A stretch of 64,000 nt of DNA from positions 62,001 to 126,000 of the forward strand of contig CAVXHK010000001.1 in assembly GCA_963761705.1 (NCBI GenBank), read 5' to 3'. Position 1 is the stretch's first letter. Each line of letters opens with the position of its first letter. Below the pieces are notes generated by a model, which was given only the letters and a program-made list of their open reading frames with translations, made no database searches and was not told the DNA's origin. Shown piece after piece: positions 8,608 through 17,998 of this stretch. This DNA is from CAVVKW01 sp963761705 (GTDB lineage: Bacteria; Verrucomicrobiota; Verrucomicrobiia; Chthoniobacterales; JAATET01). The position numbers and the translations under genes were made by a program.

Positions 8608-10383
8608 ATGAAATCGGGATCGGTCTCCAGTCTGCGTCCGCTCTTCTGGCGGAACGCGGGTCTGATCGGACTATTTCTGCTCCCGGGGACAATCCGCTGC
8701 GCCGAGCCCGGCGTGGCGTCAGATTACCTACTCGACGAAGGGCAGCGCGAACCCGAGCAGGCGGATCTGGGCTTCAGCGGAGAGCGGCAGGCTGAAGCTA
8801 TGGCCCGTTTCATCACGGGTATGTTCGAGGAAGAAACTTCCGGTCCGGAGGGAGCGCTCGAGGACTACCGCCGGGTCTTGACGATCGATCCGGGATTTAC
8901 CCGATTGGCGGTCGACGTCGCCTACGATTATCTGCGCCGCGGAGAATCGGCGGAAGCGATCGGGGTTCTGAAAGACGCCGTCAAGGCTAGACCGGAAGAC
9001 CCAGCCCCGGCACTGGCCCTTTCGTCGATCTATCTGCGCCATTTGCGGAAGCCGGAATTTGCGACCAAGTACGCCGAGATGGCGATCGAAGCCGCGCCGA
9101 CGGATTTTGGTGGCTACGAGGCGCTCTGGGAAATCGGACAAGCCCAGGCTGACCGCGAACTCTCGCTCACAGCTCTTGACCGTGCCGGCAAGAGCGGCAG
9201 CAAGGAGACCGGATTCTGGTTATCACTAGCTGAGTTCTACTCCTCCTCGACTCCCGGCGACGCGTTCGCCGACGACGAGCTTCTTCCGAAGATGCGGGGC
9301 GCTTTGTCAAAGGCTCTGGAAACGGCGGGCGGAGACGGCGGAAAGCTCGCGCGCATCGGCGACTTTTACCTGATCCATCGGCAGTTCGAACCCGCCGTCG
9401 CCATTTACCAAAAAGCAGAAGCGTCGAACGCCTCACTCCCAAAGATTCAAGAGAAACTCGCCAGCGTGCTCATGGAGACGGGCCGAACCGACGAAGCCGT
9501 GCCCGTCCTGGAAAAAGTTATTCTTCGCAATCCGCTCGACCTCGCGGCCTACGATCAGCTCCGCCAGCTCTACATCGATCGCGAGGAATATTCGAAGGCG
9601 CTGGCTTGCGTCGAACAAGCGCTCATCATCGACAAGGAAAACGGTTTTCTTTACGACCAGTTGGTCAAGCTGCTCCTCATGACGGGCGAATTCGACCGGG
9701 CGGCGGATCGACTGGCGGAAGCGAGAAAGCTTTTCCCCCAATCGGCGGCGTTCACCTACTTGCACGCCCGGGCGCTCAGCCTGGCCAAGCGGCACGACGA
9801 AGCGATGAAGACTTTCGAGGTCGCGCTCGTCGAGTCGTCGGCGGGTGCTCCGGAGCTGATCGGTGCCGAGTTTTACTTCGACTACGGCATCGCCGCTGAG
9901 CAGGCCGGTCGCTACGCCAAGGCCGACGAATTGCTCAAGAAGTCGATCGAACTGGACCCGAACAACGCCGCCGTCGCCTACAATGCGCTGGGCTACATGT
10001 GGGTCGAGCGAGGCGAAAATTTGGATGAAGCTGAACAGCTTATCCGCCGCGCCCTCGCCGACGAACCGAACAACGCCGCCTACATCGACAGTCTCGGCTG
10101 GCTCTACTACAAAAAAGGCCGCTACGCCGAAGCGCTCGAAGAATTACTCAAGGCTTCGAAGATGATCGAACAACCCGACCCGGTCGTCTTCGATCACGTC
10201 GGGGACGCGTATTTCGCGTTGGATCGCACGGCGGAGGCGATGCTCTACTGGAAAAAAGCGCTCGAACTCGATCCGGAAAACGAAGCCATCGTCACGAAGA
10301 TCGATGGACTCACGGATCAGATCGTGCGCCAACCCCGGACGGGCACCCGGGTCCCCGGCTCCCGGCGAGATTCCAATCCCTAG
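8608..10383 (+). CDS. Secreted/periplasmic tetratricopeptide-repeat protein
   Basis: 591 residues: a signal-like N-terminus (GLIGLFLLPGTIRCAEPG, about 17-34) followed by TPR units through most of the chain. Typical units include EDYRRVLTIDPGFTRLAVDV, VLEKVILRNPLDLAAYDQLR, LLKKSIELDPNNAAVAYNAL and YWKKALELDPENEAIVTKID. TPR solenoids of this type act as protein-binding scaffolds, often in envelope assembly; no enzymatic motif is seen. The gene starts 16 bases after the small ribosomal protein and ends at the TAG at 10381-10383, overlapping a possible broken gene on the other strand. Confidence 0.8.
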   Translation: MKSGSVSSLRPLFWRNAGLIGLFLLPGTIRCAEPGVASDYLLDEGQREPEQADLGFSGERQAEAMARFITGMFEEETSGPEGALEDYRRVLTIDPGFTRLAVDVAYDYLRRGESAEAIGVLKDAVKARPEDPAPALALSSIYLRHLRKPEFATKYAEMAIEAAPTDFGGYEALWEIGQAQADRELSLTALDRAGKSGSKETGFWLSLAEFYSSSTPGDAFADDELLPKMRGALSKALETAGGDGGKLARIGDFYLIHRQFEPAVAIYQKAEASNASLPKIQEKLASVLMETGRTDEAVPVLEKVILRNPLDLAAYDQLRQLYIDREEYSKALACVEQALIIDKENGFLYDQLVKLLLMTGEFDRAADRLAEARKLFPQSAAFTYLHARALSLAKRHDEAMKTFEVALVESSAGAPELIGAEFYFDYGIAAEQAGRYAKADELLKKSIELDPNNAAVAYNALGYMWVERGENLDEAEQLIRRALADEPNNAAYIDSLGWLYYKKGRYAEALEELLKASKMIEQPDPVVFDHVGDAYFALDRTAEAMLYWKKALELDPENEAIVTKIDGLTDQIVRQPRTGTRVPGSRRDSNP

Positions 10384-10722
10384 AGCCTCGCGGCGAGGGT
10401 ATTCGATTGCAGAAACTCGCGCAGGGATAGCCCGGCGATTCCTTTGCCCGTCGAGGCGAAGTGTTGCGACGATGAGGAATCCCGACTCGAACGCCACGCC
10501 CGCCACAATTTCCCGCCCGCGTTGGTGCAAGTCCGGGAGCGCACCCTCGTCCGCGATGGACCACGCCAGCACCAGCCAATCGAGGTGGCCCCTCACTGGC
10601 TTCCCGGAGCCTTTTACCCACGCGCTCCTTAGCCGGTGGCTGGTGGCGCTGGTCGTTTTCGGGCGGCGGCGCGCGATCGCTTGGTTTGACGCTGACGGAT
10701 TGAACGACGGCGACGCCGGATC
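10380..10722 (-). pseudogene. Possible frameshifted small gene in the 10384-10793 gap
   Basis: The 410-base stretch between the TPR gene and mqnD holds no intact gene. On the minus strand, from an ATG at 10722, one frame reads a basic start and then HLDWLVLAWSIADEGALPDL and EIVAGVAFESGFLIVATLRL. A second frame takes over near 10440 and gives GKGIAGLSLREFLQSNTLAA before a TAG at 10380-10382, convergent with the TPR gene. The two parts join sensibly if one base is shifted. I recognise no family. This may be a decayed gene, a sequencing error, or chance in GC-rich DNA. Confidence 0.3.
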
Positions 10723-10793
10723 ATTCCTAACCGCAGGCTAGCCCGCGGACTCCGCTCCTACAAATTCGTCCGGGCGCGGAGGGGATTCGGGCC

Positions 10794-11675
10794 TTACTGG
10801 ACGAATTCCAACTCCGTTGGCTTCGGGATGAGCCCCGCTTCGTGACCTTCGTCGAGGAATTGGCGGATGGCGGTGCGCCCGGCGTCGCCGTAGTCGAGGG
10901 TATAGTCGTTCACGTACATGCCGATAAATTCGTCGGCGAGCGGGTTGTCCATGCCCCGGGCGTGCGACATGCTGTGCTCGACGGCGAGGTCGCGGTGTTC
11001 GAGGCCGTAGCGGATGCTTTCGTGGAGGATCTCCGAGAGCTCGTGCTGGACGTCGGTCGGGATGTCTTTGCGGATCATGTTGCCGCCGAGGGGAAGCGGG
11101 AGGCCGGTGCGACCTTTCCACCACTCGCCGAGGTCGACGACTTTGTCGAAGCCATCGCGCGAATACGTGAGCTGGCCTTCGTGGATGATGACGCCGGCGT
11201 CGACGACTCCACCGCGAACGGCGTCGAAGATCTCGTCGAAGGGGACGACCTGGTAGTTCGTCATCTTTTCGCCGAGGAAAAGCTGCGCCGAAAGGAAGGC
11301 GCTGGTCATCTCGCCGGGGATGGCGATGCGCTTGGATTTGAGCCATTCGCGGCGCTCGTCGAGGGTGGCGGCATCGTCGGGGCCGTCTCCGTGGTTGACG
11401 ACGAACATCGGCCCGTAGCCGTCGCCCATCGAGGCACCGCTGGAGAGCAGCGAGTATTTGTCGAGGACGTAGGCGAGCGAGTGAATCGAGACGGCGGTGA
11501 TGTGAAGTTCACTCCGGGTCGCGCGCTCGTTGAGCGTCTGGATGTCCTGGAGAATGTGCTCGAAACGGTAGCCGCGGAGATCAATTTTCTCCTCCGCCAT
11601 GGCGTAAAACATGAAGGCATCGTCAGGATCGGGCGAGTGGCCAAGCGTGAGTGGGTGGGATTTCCAGTCGGTCAT
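10794..11675 (-). CDS. mqnD: 1,4-dihydroxy-6-naphthoate synthase-like protein (futalosine menaquinone route)
   Basis: About 293 residues. LGHSPDPDDAFMFYAMAEEK at the N-terminus is the MqnD signature, followed by HITAVSIHSLAYVLDKYSLL and the substrate-site region GEMTSAFLSAQLFLG with DAGVIIHEGQLTY. MqnD turns cyclic dehypoxanthinyl futalosine into dihydroxynaphthoate in the menaquinone pathway that replaces the Men route. The start at 11675 (MTDWKSH) avoids overlap with pyrD; an ATG at 11705 would overlap it by 19 bases. It is the last of four minus-strand genes behind mnmE and pyrD. Some relatives are annotated simply as substrate-binding proteins, so the exact reaction is inferred. Confidence 0.8.
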   Translation of the reverse strand: MTDWKSHPLTLGHSPDPDDAFMFYAMAEEKIDLRGYRFEHILQDIQTLNERATRSELHITAVSIHSLAYVLDKYSLLSSGASMGDGYGPMFVVNHGDGPDDAATLDERREWLKSKRIAIPGEMTSAFLSAQLFLGEKMTNYQVVPFDEIFDAVRGGVVDAGVIIHEGQLTYSRDGFDKVVDLGEWWKGRTGLPLPLGGNMIRKDIPTDVQHELSEILHESIRYGLEHRDLAVEHSMSHARGMDNPLADEFIGMYVNDYTLDYGDAGRTAIRQFLDEGHEAGLIPKPTELEFVQ

Positions 11676-11686
11676 AAAAAAGTCGG

Positions 11687-12682
11687 TTAGCGGGTTGGGT
11701 GGCAAATCTGCCGGATGAGATTCGGTCCGTGGTATACGAAACCGGTGTAGATCTGGACGAGGTCCGCGCCAGCTTCGAACCGACTGCGGGCGTCCTCCGA
11801 TGTCATGATGCCGCCGGACGCGATGACGGGCAAGTCGGTGCGCGCGATGAGTTCTTGATAGATGGAGTGTGCTTTCGCGGTGATCGGCGCTCCGCTGAGG
11901 CCGCCAACTTCGTCGCGGTGGGGCGCGAGGGTGCCGTGGTCGAGGGACGTGTTGGTCGCGACGAAACCGGAGATGCCGGGAACGCCGACGATGGGATCGA
12001 GCTGCGCGGGGTCAAGGTCGGGCGCGAGCTTCACGAAGATCGGCTTGGTCGCGTCGACGGCCCGCAATTCGTTCATGATCGCGCCGAGCGAATCAACGTG
12101 TTGGAGGTCGCGGAGGCCCGGGGTATTCGGCGAACTCACGTTGACGACGAAGTAATCGCCGAACTCCTGGAGCGCCTCGAAGCTGTCGCGGTAGTCGGCG
12201 GGGGCGGCGGCGAGTTCGGTGACCTTCGATTTGCCGATGTTCACGCCGACCGGGATGCCAGGCCAGCGACCGCAGTCGCGGAGCCGGGTGAGGCGGTCGG
12301 CCACGGCAGCGGCTCCGTCGTTGTTGAAGCCGAAGCGGTTCACGAGCGCGTCGAGGTCCGGGTAGCGGAAGAGGCGGGGCTTGGGATTGCCGGGTTGAGG
12401 GAGCGCGGTGATGGTGCCGACCTCCGCGAAGCCGAAGCCGAGGGCTTCCCAGGCCGGGAGAGCGACGGCGTTTTTGTCCATGCCCGCGGCGAGGCCCACG
12501 GGATTCGGGAAGCGGATGCCACAGACGCGACGGGCAGCTTGCGGTGCCGCGCCGCCGAACGCGGTCCGCAAAATGCCCGGAGCCATCCCACCAACCCGCA
12601 GGCCGGCGAGCGCGATGTGGTGGGCGGTCTCCGCGTCAAAACGAAAGAGCAGCGGCTTGAGGACGTCGGCGTAGAAATTCAT
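11687..12682 (-). CDS. pyrD: Dihydroorotate dehydrogenase (quinone), class 2
   Basis: Oxidises dihydroorotate to orotate in pyrimidine synthesis, passing electrons to membrane quinone. 331 residues with the class 2 hallmarks: N-terminal FRFDAETAHHIALAGLR (membrane-associated helices), NPVGLAAGMDKNAVALPAWE, VNRFGFNNDGAAAVADRL, VNVSSPNTPGLRDLQ with the catalytic-base serine region, KLAPDLDPAQL, and the FMN phosphate site IASGGIMTSEDARSRFEAGA. Its ATG overlaps the mnmE stop by four bases, so the two are likely translationally coupled. The neighbouring mqnD supplies menaquinone, a plausible electron acceptor. Confidence 0.95.
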   Translation of the reverse strand: MNFYADVLKPLLFRFDAETAHHIALAGLRVGGMAPGILRTAFGGAAPQAARRVCGIRFPNPVGLAAGMDKNAVALPAWEALGFGFAEVGTITALPQPGNPKPRLFRYPDLDALVNRFGFNNDGAAAVADRLTRLRDCGRWPGIPVGVNIGKSKVTELAAAPADYRDSFEALQEFGDYFVVNVSSPNTPGLRDLQHVDSLGAIMNELRAVDATKPIFVKLAPDLDPAQLDPIVGVPGISGFVATNTSLDHGTLAPHRDEVGGLSGAPITAKAHSIYQELIARTDLPVIASGGIMTSEDARSRFEAGADLVQIYTGFVYHGPNLIRQICHPTR

Positions 12683-13989
12683 TTCCCGATGCAGAAAGAA
12701 CTGAAGATTTTCCCGAGAATGTCCTCGGAGTCAACGCGTCCCACGACTTCGCCGACGGCATCGAGAGCGTCGCGAAGGTCGAGTGAGACAAATTCTGGCT
12801 CCGTCCCCGCTTCCAGCGCTGCCGCCGCAGCGTCGAGTGAGTCGGCGGCTCGTTGGAGGCAAGCTTGGTGGCGGGCGTTAATCGCGGCGAGCGAACCACG
12901 CCCTCGCTCGGGCGCGACGCGGGCGACGATGGCGTCGACGAGCGGATCGATGCCATCACCGGTCGTGCACGAGATGCGGAGGCCTTCGCCGTCGGACGCG
13001 GCGAGATCGGATTTGTTGAAGACGAGCATCTCGTCCGGCGCGGCGGGCGAGTCACCGAGGCCCTCGCGGCTCGCACCATCAATCACGCGGAGAACAACGT
13101 CGGCCCGCTCGATGGCGCGGCGGGCGCGGTCGACGCCCTCGAGTTCGATGGCGTCTTCCGTGTCGCGGAGGCCAGCGGTGTCCACGACGCGGAAGGGGAT
13201 GCCGCGTAGAGCGATCATCTCCTCGATGGTGTCGCGAGTCGTCCCGGCGGTCGGACTGACGATGGCGCGTTCGAAGCCGAGGAGGCGGTTGAGGAGGCTC
13301 GATTTGCCGGCGTTGGGGCGGCCGCAGATCGCGAGTCGCACGCCTTCGCGGAGGATACGTCCTTCGTCCGCCGTGCCGAGGAGGCGCAAGACTTTCTGAC
13401 GACCATCCTCGAGTTTTGACAGGAGGAGGGCGCCGGTGGCGGGGTCGATGCCTTCTTCGGGAAAGTCGATGTAGGCCTCGACGTGGGCGACGACGTCGAC
13501 GAGGTGATCGCGGATCTCTTGGACGGCGGTCCCGATCCGGCCTTCGAGCTGCTCGGCGGCGGCGGCGGCGGCGCGGGGGGTCTGGGCGCGGATGAGGTCC
13601 ATGACGGCCTCGGCTTGGGTGAGGTCGAGCTTACCGTTGAGGAAAGCGCGTTGGGTGAATTCGCCCGGGCCAGCGGCGGTCGCGCCGGCTTCGAGCGCGC
13701 TCTGGAGAACGCGGGCGGCGACGAGGATGCCGCCGTGGCAGCTAATCTCGGCGACGTCTTCGCCGGTGTAACTCGCGGGCGCGGGGTAGGTCGTGACGAC
13801 GACCTGGTCGATGTTTGACCCGTCACGGGAGACGATCCGACCGGTTGTGGCGGTGCGGGGCGACGGGGCGGTCCGGCTTTTAAAGACGGTCTCGATGACG
13901 TCCAACGCGGCGGGCCCGGTGATCCGGATGAGCGCGATGGCCCCCTCGCCGGGAGGCGTCGAGAGCGCGGCGATGGTCGGGTTCGGCAC
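12679..13989 (-). CDS. mnmE: tRNA modification GTPase MnmE
   Basis: With MnmG it installs the carboxymethylaminomethyl group at the tRNA wobble uridine. 436 residues, near the family length of about 450. It begins TIAALSTPPGEGAIALIRIT and contains EFTQRAFLNGKLDLTQAEAV, the G1 loop ICGRPNAGKSSLLNRLLG, SPTAGTTRDTIEE (G2), VVDTAGLRDTED (G3) and NKSD (G4), and ends with the functional C-terminal CIGK whose cysteine is essential in the family. Located 15 bases downstream of the serine protease gene and overlapping pyrD by four bases. Confidence 0.96.
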   Translation of the reverse strand: MPNPTIAALSTPPGEGAIALIRITGPAALDVIETVFKSRTAPSPRTATTGRIVSRDGSNIDQVVVTTYPAPASYTGEDVAEISCHGGILVAARVLQSALEAGATAAGPGEFTQRAFLNGKLDLTQAEAVMDLIRAQTPRAAAAAAEQLEGRIGTAVQEIRDHLVDVVAHVEAYIDFPEEGIDPATGALLLSKLEDGRQKVLRLLGTADEGRILREGVRLAICGRPNAGKSSLLNRLLGFERAIVSPTAGTTRDTIEEMIALRGIPFRVVDTAGLRDTEDAIELEGVDRARRAIERADVVLRVIDGASREGLGDSPAAPDEMLVFNKSDLAASDGEGLRISCTTGDGIDPLVDAIVARVAPERGRGSLAAINARHQACLQRAADSLDAAAAALEAGTEPEFVSLDLRDALDAVGEVVGRVDSEDILGKIFSSFCIGK

Positions 13990-14004
13990 GCCGACAACGT
14001 GCCG

Positions 14005-14922
14005 TCAGCGGGCGGGGTGGCGCAAGCGGTTCCGGCGGAAGAGCGCGAATGCGATGCCCGCAACGAGGAGAAGACCGATCGTCCGGGTCTCGGGAACGAC
14101 GGTGAGCTGGTAGCCATCGGGGGCGAGGATGGCGTTAACTTGGTCGGTGTAGAACGGGACGGAGGTATCGTAGTTTGTGTAAGTGGTCAAAAATCCCGCG
14201 CTCACGGTCTGCAGCGCTCCGTGAACGCCGGCCAACGCGAGTTGACCGCTTTCGACGATGAACGTCGGACTTCCGGAATCTCCCCCTTCGAAGCGCGCAT
14301 CGTTCGCGCCTCCGAAGGGGCGGTAGGTCGTGGCGAACGTGCGCGACGGGGCGAGACCGGCCCCGGCGGTCGCCGGATCCTCACCGAAGTTCTGAAAATT
14401 CCCGATCGTGCCCGTGCCGACCTTGGCAGCATTTCCGTAGAGGAAGGCGGTCGATCCGGTCTGTTGGGCCTCGGGCAGGCTCGTGATCGAGACGAAACGG
14501 ATGTTGTCTTCCAGCGAGATCGGAGCGCTCAGCCGCCCGACGAAGAGATCCGACGCCTGCCCCTGCGAGTTCGGGACGGCTACCGCGCTGTCGACCACGT
14601 AGCTCCGCTTCACGCCGTCGGTGCCCTCGAATTCCACGATCCCGCCGGGACCGATGGAGAAATGGGAGGCTCCGACAAAGTGCTGCGGCGTCACGAGCGT
14701 GAAGCTCTGGCCGGAGTTCGCCGCGTTCCAGCCGATGCCCGAAAGATCGAAGCCCGCGAGGAGGAAACTCGCGCTCTCGTTGGCCACGGGCGCGGCGGAA
14801 TAACCGGACGTAAAGCGGTTTTGAACGGTCGCGTTCGGCGAGCGGACGACGAGAGCGTGGGAGAGCGTGGGAAAGCCGAGGCCGGCCAGTAGGACGAATA
14901 AAATTGGGGTTCGAAAGTTCAT
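14005..14922 (-). CDS. Secreted trypsin-like serine protease with PEP-CTERM-like sorting tail
   Basis: About 305 residues from the ATG at 14922. Signal peptide TPILFVLLAGLGFPTLSHAL at the N-terminus. A trypsin-fold triad can be read as His in VGASHFSIG, Asp in QASDLFVGRLSA and Ser in EGGDSGSPTF. The C-terminus is VPETRTIGLLLVAGIAFALF followed by arginines, a PEP-CTERM tripartite tail (short motif, membrane helix, basic end) with VPET instead of VPEP. Such tails are cut by an exosortase, which is not present in this window. The gene heads the run mnmE-pyrD-mqnD but is functionally unrelated. Natural substrate unknown. Confidence 0.8.
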   Translation of the reverse strand: MNFRTPILFVLLAGLGFPTLSHALVVRSPNATVQNRFTSGYSAAPVANESASFLLAGFDLSGIGWNAANSGQSFTLVTPQHFVGASHFSIGPGGIVEFEGTDGVKRSYVVDSAVAVPNSQGQASDLFVGRLSAPISLEDNIRFVSITSLPEAQQTGSTAFLYGNAAKVGTGTIGNFQNFGEDPATAGAGLAPSRTFATTYRPFGGANDARFEGGDSGSPTFIVESGQLALAGVHGALQTVSAGFLTTYTNYDTSVPFYTDQVNAILAPDGYQLTVVPETRTIGLLLVAGIAFALFRRNRLRHPAR

Positions 14923-15062
14923 CGCGGGTCGCCGGGTGACGATAGCCGCGTTCTTCGCACGTTCCAGCGCGGCGGTGCTCCGAATCTTTAAACGTGTGAC
15001 AAATTCGACACTTAGCCGCGGCGCAATTGCGCTCGGCGGATACCGGACGTTTGATCGGGGTC

Positions 15063-16527
15063 GTGAGCACGCCCCATTCCAACGACGGTCGCCGAACGGT
15101 CCAGGAATACATCGACGAGACGCCGCGCTGGCCCGACGGAACCGCCGTTCCCGAGGCACCGATGACGTCGATGCAATGGCGGATCTGGAGCCTTGCCAGC
15201 GCGGGGAAATTTTTCGAAGGCCTCGTCGTCTTCATGACCGGCGTCGCGCTCCCGCTCATCTCGCTCGAGTTCGATCTCCGCCCCGGCGACAAGGGGATCG
15301 TCGGCGCGGCGTCGCTGGCGGGCATCCTCGTCGGAGCCTCGGCCCTGGGCGGAATGGCGGACCGCTTCGGGCGGCGCGGGATGTTCATCGCGGAGATGGC
15401 GATCTTCGTCGCGTTCCTCTGCCTCACGGCGCTGAGCGCCGAACTTTGCCGTGCTCGTCATCTGCCTCTTCGGAATGGGGATCGCGCTCGGTTGCGACTA
15501 CCCAACGGCGCACGTCGTCATCTCGGAGAGCATCCCGAGCAGCTTCCGCGGACGATTGGTGCTGGCGGCGTTTGGGTTTCAGGCCGTGGGCGCGCTGGCC
15601 GGGACGATCATCGGGTTTCTCATCCTGCGCTCGAACGAATCCATCGCCGACTGGCGGTTGATGTATGCGACCGCAATCGTCCCCGCGATCCTCGTGCTGG
15701 GCGGGCGATTTTTTATCACCCAAAGCGGAGCCTGGCTCGTGTCCCGCGGGCGCATCGTCGAGGCCGAACGCGAGACCAGCCGCCTCCTCGCCCGCAAGCC
15801 CGCTTACCCGACCAAGGTCCAGCTGCGCGATCCGCACGCCCACGTCTCCGCCGCTGACCGCAAGCCGAGCTACGCAAAACTCTTTAAGAAGAAAAACCGC
15901 CGCGCGACGATCTTGGCGTCCATCCCGTGGTTCCTCCAGGACCTCGGCACCTACGGCATCGGCATCTTCACGCCGACGATCCTGGCCACCACCATCGGCG
16001 CCCGCAACGAGCACGAGCGCAATCTCGCCGACGTCATCCACAATGACATGCTGGCCGCAAAAGGCGCCGCGCTCATCGACATTCTGCTCATCGTTGGCAT
16101 CGTTGCAGCCGTCCTGCTCGCGGACCGCGTCGGGCGGATCAAGCTGCAGGTGGGAGGCTTCATCGGCTGCGCGGCCGGGCTGCTGATCGCAGCGTTCTCG
16201 GCGAACTTCACGGGCGCAACCGCGACGGCCCTCATCTTCGCGGGGTTCATGCTCTTCAATTTCATGACGAATCTCGGCCCGAACGCGATGACCTACCTGC
16301 TCGCCGGCGAGGTCTTCAGCACGCACAACCGCGGCACCGGCGCGGGCTTCGCGGCGTCGTTCGCCAAGATCGGCGCGGTGCTCACAGCGTTTCTCTTTCC
16401 GATCCTCCTTCACCAGATCGGGACCGCGCCCCTGCTCTACGGCCTCGCCGCGACGTCGCTGGTCGGCGCTTTCATCACGTGGCGATTCCGCATCGAAACT
16501 GCGGGCGTGAATTTGGAAAAAATTTAG
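15063..16527 (+). pseudogene. MFS transporter (aromatic acid/sugar porter type), split by one frameshift
   Basis: A proton-coupled major facilitator protein of about 487 residues when joined. The first part (from GTG 15063, preceded by GGGG) has SLASAGKFFEGLVVFMTGVA and GGMADRFGRRGMFIAEMAIF, the conserved loop 2-3 motif. Near 15437-15445 the frame changes: ALSAE should continue as FAVLVICLFGMGIALGCDYP, which is in the next frame, so one base is in excess. The remainder holds helices 4-12 including IPSSFRGRLVLAAFGF and NRGTGAGFAASFAKIGAVL. The cargo cannot be told. It is followed at 40 bases by a second transporter. Confidence 0.8.
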
Positions 16528-16566
16528 GGCGCGTCCCCGACTCGGCGGACTCTACACTCCCGCCGA

Positions 16567-17988
16567 GTGACCTCACCCCGCCCCACCGACCGCCTCGGCC
16601 CACTCGCCAGCCTTGCCTACGGCGCGGGCGAACTCGGCCCCGCGATGGCCGGGAGCACGATGGTCTTCTTCCAGCTCGTGTTCTTGACGAACGTCGCCGG
16701 ACTCGGCGCGGGCTACGCCGGGAGCGTGCTCCTCATCGGCAAACTCTGGGACGCCTTCAACGACCCGCTCATCGGCTGGCTGAGCGATCGCACGCGCAGC
16801 CGCTGGGGCCGCCGACTCCCCTGGATGGCCGCCAGCGCCGTGCCGGTGGCGCTGTTTTTCATCCTGCTGTGGATCGTGCCGAATTTCGTCACGGGAGAGA
16901 ATCAACTCGCGCTCTTCGCGTATTACGCCGTCGTCGCCCTGCTGTATAACACCTGCTACACCGCGCTCGTCCTCCCGCACTCGGCCCTCACCGCGGAACT
17001 CTCCAGCGATTACGACGAACGTTCACGGATCACCGGCTACCGGATGGCGTTCTCACTCGGCGGGAGCGTCGGCGGCCTCATCGTCGCGCAAGCCGTCTTC
17101 GGCCTGCTCGCCAACGCCCCGCCGACCACCCAATACCTTGTTTTCGCCCTCGCCATCGCGGTCATCACGCTCGTCGCCGTCGCGGCGTGCGTCGCCGGGA
17201 TCTGGCGCGTTGCCGCCGACCGCGACCGCCAGCGGCTCGCCACCGCTCTGCCCGAACCCAGCCTCTCCGTCCGCGAGCAATTCCGCATCATCCTCGCGAA
17301 CCGCCCGTTCCTCATCGTGTGCGGGATCTACCTCTTTTCGTGGCTGGCCCTGCAGTTCACCGCCGCCGTCCTGCCCCTCTACGTTGTGAGTGTCATGGGA
17401 TTGCCCGCGAGTCGCTTCCCGCTCCTCGCGCTTGCCGTCCAAGGCACCGCGCTCCTGCTCATCCCCTTCTGGGGTTGGCTCAGCCTGCGCATCGGCAAGA
17501 AGCCCGTCTATTTCTACGGCATGGCGTTTTGGCTCGCCGCCCAGGCCGGACTCGTCTTCCTCCCCCCCGGCAACGAACCCCTCCTCTTCGCCATGGCCAT
17601 CGCGGCCGGAGTCGGGATCGCCGTCTGCTACCTCGTACCCAATGCCATGCTCCCGGACACGATCGAGTTCGACGAACTCCAGACCGGCCGCCGCCGCGAA
17701 GGCGTCTACTACGGGTTCTTCGTCTTCATGCAGAAACTCGCCCTCGGCGTCGGCACGTTCATCCTCGGCCAAGCGCTCGCGTTCTCCGGCTACCTCTCCA
17801 GCGGCCCGGGCCAAGCCACCCCCACCCAACCCGACAGCGCCCTCACCGCCATCCGGGTCGCCATCGGCCCGCTCCCCGCCGCCGCCCTCGGCGTCGGCAT
17901 CCTCCTCGCCTGGATTTACCCCATCACCAAGACCCGACACGCCGAGATCCTCGCCGAACTCGCCCGCCGCCGGGACAGACCCGTATAA
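16567..17988 (+). CDS. GPH-family sugar:cation symporter
   Basis: 473 residues, about 12 membrane segments. The opening LASLAYGAGELGPAMAGSTM and the loop GKLWDAFNDPLIGWLSDRTR with SRWGRRLPW are characteristic of the glycoside-pentoside-hexuronide family (MelB-like), which import sugars with Na+ or H+. Later ERSRITGYRMAFSLGGSVGG and MLPDTIEFDELQTGRRREGV also match. The start is the GTG at 16567. Its stop lies 9 bases before the TTG of recF. The substrate is unknown; the nearby beta-mannosidase hints only weakly at glycoside use. Confidence 0.85.
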   Translation: MTSPRPTDRLGPLASLAYGAGELGPAMAGSTMVFFQLVFLTNVAGLGAGYAGSVLLIGKLWDAFNDPLIGWLSDRTRSRWGRRLPWMAASAVPVALFFILLWIVPNFVTGENQLALFAYYAVVALLYNTCYTALVLPHSALTAELSSDYDERSRITGYRMAFSLGGSVGGLIVAQAVFGLLANAPPTTQYLVFALAIAVITLVAVAACVAGIWRVAADRDRQRLATALPEPSLSVREQFRIILANRPFLIVCGIYLFSWLALQFTAAVLPLYVVSVMGLPASRFPLLALAVQGTALLLIPFWGWLSLRIGKKPVYFYGMAFWLAAQAGLVFLPPGNEPLLFAMAIAAGVGIAVCYLVPNAMLPDTIEFDELQTGRRREGVYYGFFVFMQKLALGVGTFILGQALAFSGYLSSGPGQATPTQPDSALTAIRVAIGPLPAAALGVGILLAWIYPITKTRHAEILAELARRRDRPV

Positions 17989-17998
17989 GAGAGTTACC

